A stretch of 34,773 nucleotides of DNA from NCBI GenBank assembly GCA_037447655.1, contig JBBHKE010002935.1:1-34773 (forward strand), read 5' to 3'. This DNA is from Zygnema cylindricum (lineage: Eukaryota > Streptophyta > Zygnematophyceae > Zygnematales > Zygnemataceae). This document shows, piece by piece, positions 32,930 through 34,773 of the stretch. The notes beneath the pieces were generated by a model. It did not search any database, was not told the DNA's origin, and saw only the letters and a program-made list of their open reading frames with translations. The stretch's first letter is position 1; the number at the start of each line of letters is the position of its first letter. A program made the translations under genes and the position numbers.

Positions 32930-33690
32930 ATGAATCGCGAAGTTTCTCATATCTTACCTCCTCGTTCCCAATATAGTGGTCTTCGAAGTCCTCGGGTTGA
33001 CTTGGTTTTCCTCCCTGGGGGTGGGCGGACCTTGGGTGATGTGGTCCTTACTGATCTGACAGGGACCCATGTTTCTTCTCACGCGGCAGTACATACGAGC
33101 GTGGCGGCTCGGGATGCAACGACTTCTAAGGAAAGGGATTACGCTCACCGAGACACGGCGCACCAGTTTGTCCCATTTGCAGCAGAGATTTGTTGTTATT
33201 TGGACAAGTCTTTCGATGATTTTCTCCGCAACTGTGCTAAGAGAGCTTTTGAATTAAGGGGTCCAAGAAGTCCTCCCCCAAGCCTTCTGGTTGCTTTTTA
33301 CCGTCAGCGTGTTTCAGTTGCCCTTCAACGAGCACAAGCTGGGGGCCTTCTCCGTCGAAGCACGGTGGCGGATGATAGGCGGGGCCTCCCAGACCTTCCT
33401 CCACGGGATCCGGTCCACATCCACGATCTTCGGGGGTGTGGAGTGTAGTTAGGGTTATGGGGCATCATATAAAGTGGGTTTCTCCTTTTTTGTCTAGTTA
33501 TCTTTGTTTTTTGTTTAGTCTTGCTAGTTAGCCTAGTTGCCTCTGTTTTCCTCATTTGTTTGTTTTGTTTTGTTTTTAGTATCTGTTGGCTCTTGTAGTC
33601 TTTAAATGTTTTATTCCATTTTTTTACCCCCTATGTACTTTGATGGTTTTTCCATCGCACTTTCTGTAATAAAGATTTTCATCCATATGA
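32930..33690 (+). mobile_element. 5'-truncated retroelement tail (C-terminal part of a reverse-transcriptase polyprotein)
   Basis: A 172-codon frame (32930-33448) carries the order typical of the region after the reverse transcriptase in a class of LINE-like retroelement proteins: DVVLTDLTGTHVS, an Ala-rich stretch (AAVHTSVAARDA), a K/E/R-rich helix, FVPFAAEICCYLD and RQRVSVALQRAQAGGLL. No reverse-transcriptase motif is present upstream, so the copy is 5'-truncated; whether the first Met is meaningful is doubtful. The 3' flank is T-rich and has AATAAAG at about 33669, a plausible polyadenylation signal. Family placement rests on memory of these C-terminal patterns. Confidence 0.5.
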
Positions 33691-34773
33691 GTTGCCGAGT
33701 GTGATTTTGGTTTAAAGTTTGAAGATGAGCTGGAATCACGTGCCCGAGGGTCGAAAACTTGAAGACTCCAAACTTGAGTCCCCAATATGCAAAAACTATA
33801 GTACTTTCAAAGTTTAAAACTACATCAGCTGTACTGTACACCGTGAATCGTTATTAGCGTATAGAAATTATTAGTGTGAATAATGAATTAGTGTCATTTA
33901 CGCTAAATCGTGTATCAATCACATTTTCAAAATAATGTTTAATTGTAATTTCTCCATAACGCTGACTTAGGTATACAGAATCCGCCGTCATTACATATAC
34001 GTTAAAATAGGCAGAAGTAACAAATATGACAGTCCGTACCACGTCGCGTCCTTCCAGTGTAATTAATCCATAATTCTAATTTGGGTTCCCGAGTTAATAA
34101 TTAATACGCCTTCATAATTACACACTAAAACAGGTACAAACCATCGAAACGTACTGGTTTATGTCCTTTCACTCAAATTTATTCTAAACTCTAATAAGTT
34201 TTTTTCACCCGCGGTGAATATTATTACAGTAAAAGAGGTGCGAGGACAATATAGGACTTAACGTACACTGTCACTAGATAATGTCGATTCCATGCTCCGT
34301 AACCGTACAACTTTAATACGTTTATTGAGTTCAGTTTCATATTGTGAATGAACGAAACTATAACGACTGGTATTCCGTGTTTACGTTTTGCTTCACATAA
34401 CTTGCATTGAAATCAGTCATTAATTTAATTTCCATGTCGCTCGCGGGGAGAACGGGTGTTGTTTGACTTTAAATATGGACCTTTAACTTTAATAAGGTGC
34501 CCGTTGGGTTGCTTTATAAGAATTAATGCATTGTAATATAGGCACTTAATTCTAATAGGGATTCGTTTAGTCAGACAAAACATAGAATAAACCACTTATT
34601 CAAATCAATGTTTATTCTAATTCAAGGTAAAACGGAGAACAAACCACTTATTACGGTACATGTTAATTCTAATTAGAAGTAATACGCCCACAAAACCTGA
34701 TCAGCCGCCGTCAAAAGAGTATCATTGGCTGTTGCCGAAAACACGTGGCATGTTTAATACCCACGTATGTCTA
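33691..34773. other. AT-rich right flank with a repeat-element end
   Basis: GTACACCGTGAATCGTTATT begins at 33836 and continues TAGCGTATAG, the left terminal repeat of the TACACCG family. No matching right end lies before 34773, so the element may run out of the window. No gene is seen. Confidence 0.5.

Overview
The window reads as nuclear DNA of a green plant of the streptophyte type. Two fully reconstructable multi-exon genes and one partial one belong to plant or plastid families: a twin-arginine-targeted thylakoid-lumen PsbP-domain protein, an AVT1-type vacuolar amino-acid transporter and an LSF2-type phosphoglucan phosphatase. Introns have GT..AG borders, the sequence is AT-rich outside exons, and non-autonomous DNA transposons are common. 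I cannot name the species. Splice models were built by hand from frame, splice sites and family conservation, not from transcripts.

Layout. (1) 1-7300: three minus-strand first exons (425-736, 4624-4920, 6963-7265) coding for small single-pass membrane proteins. All three end at the same G-L-S/P-T/A position followed by a GTA donor. A MITE (992-1743) lies between the first and second. (2) 7300-11000: mostly repeats, including two elements of a second terminal-inverted-repeat family (8182-8727 and 9391-10245). (3) 11043-16628, minus strand: a ten-exon PPD1-like gene of 345 residues. (4) 16629-18229: a divergent intergenic region. (5) 18230-20642, plus strand: a three-exon AVT1-like gene of 559 residues. 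(6) 20643-23382: non-coding, with one short element (21342-21545). (7) 23383-24997, minus strand: an LSF2-like gene whose exon for the catalytic-loop arginine cannot be found. Its transit peptide is encoded by a polypurine/polypyrimidine tract. (8) 25398-25570: a possible last exon of a small tail-anchored protein. (9) 26000-34773: gene-poor, with two more MITEs (26696-27407, 29231-29959), another element (30933-31461), a tRNA-like Pol III module and a 5'-truncated retroelement tail (32930-33690).

The genes do not form a pathway. The PPD1-like protein would act in photosystem assembly in the lumen, the LSF2-like protein in starch turnover in the stroma, and the AVT1-like protein at the vacuole. 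The most original signal is the MITE family: three copies flanked by TTA or TAA target duplications, with an off-centre palindrome that keeps its symmetry although its arm sequences differ between copies.
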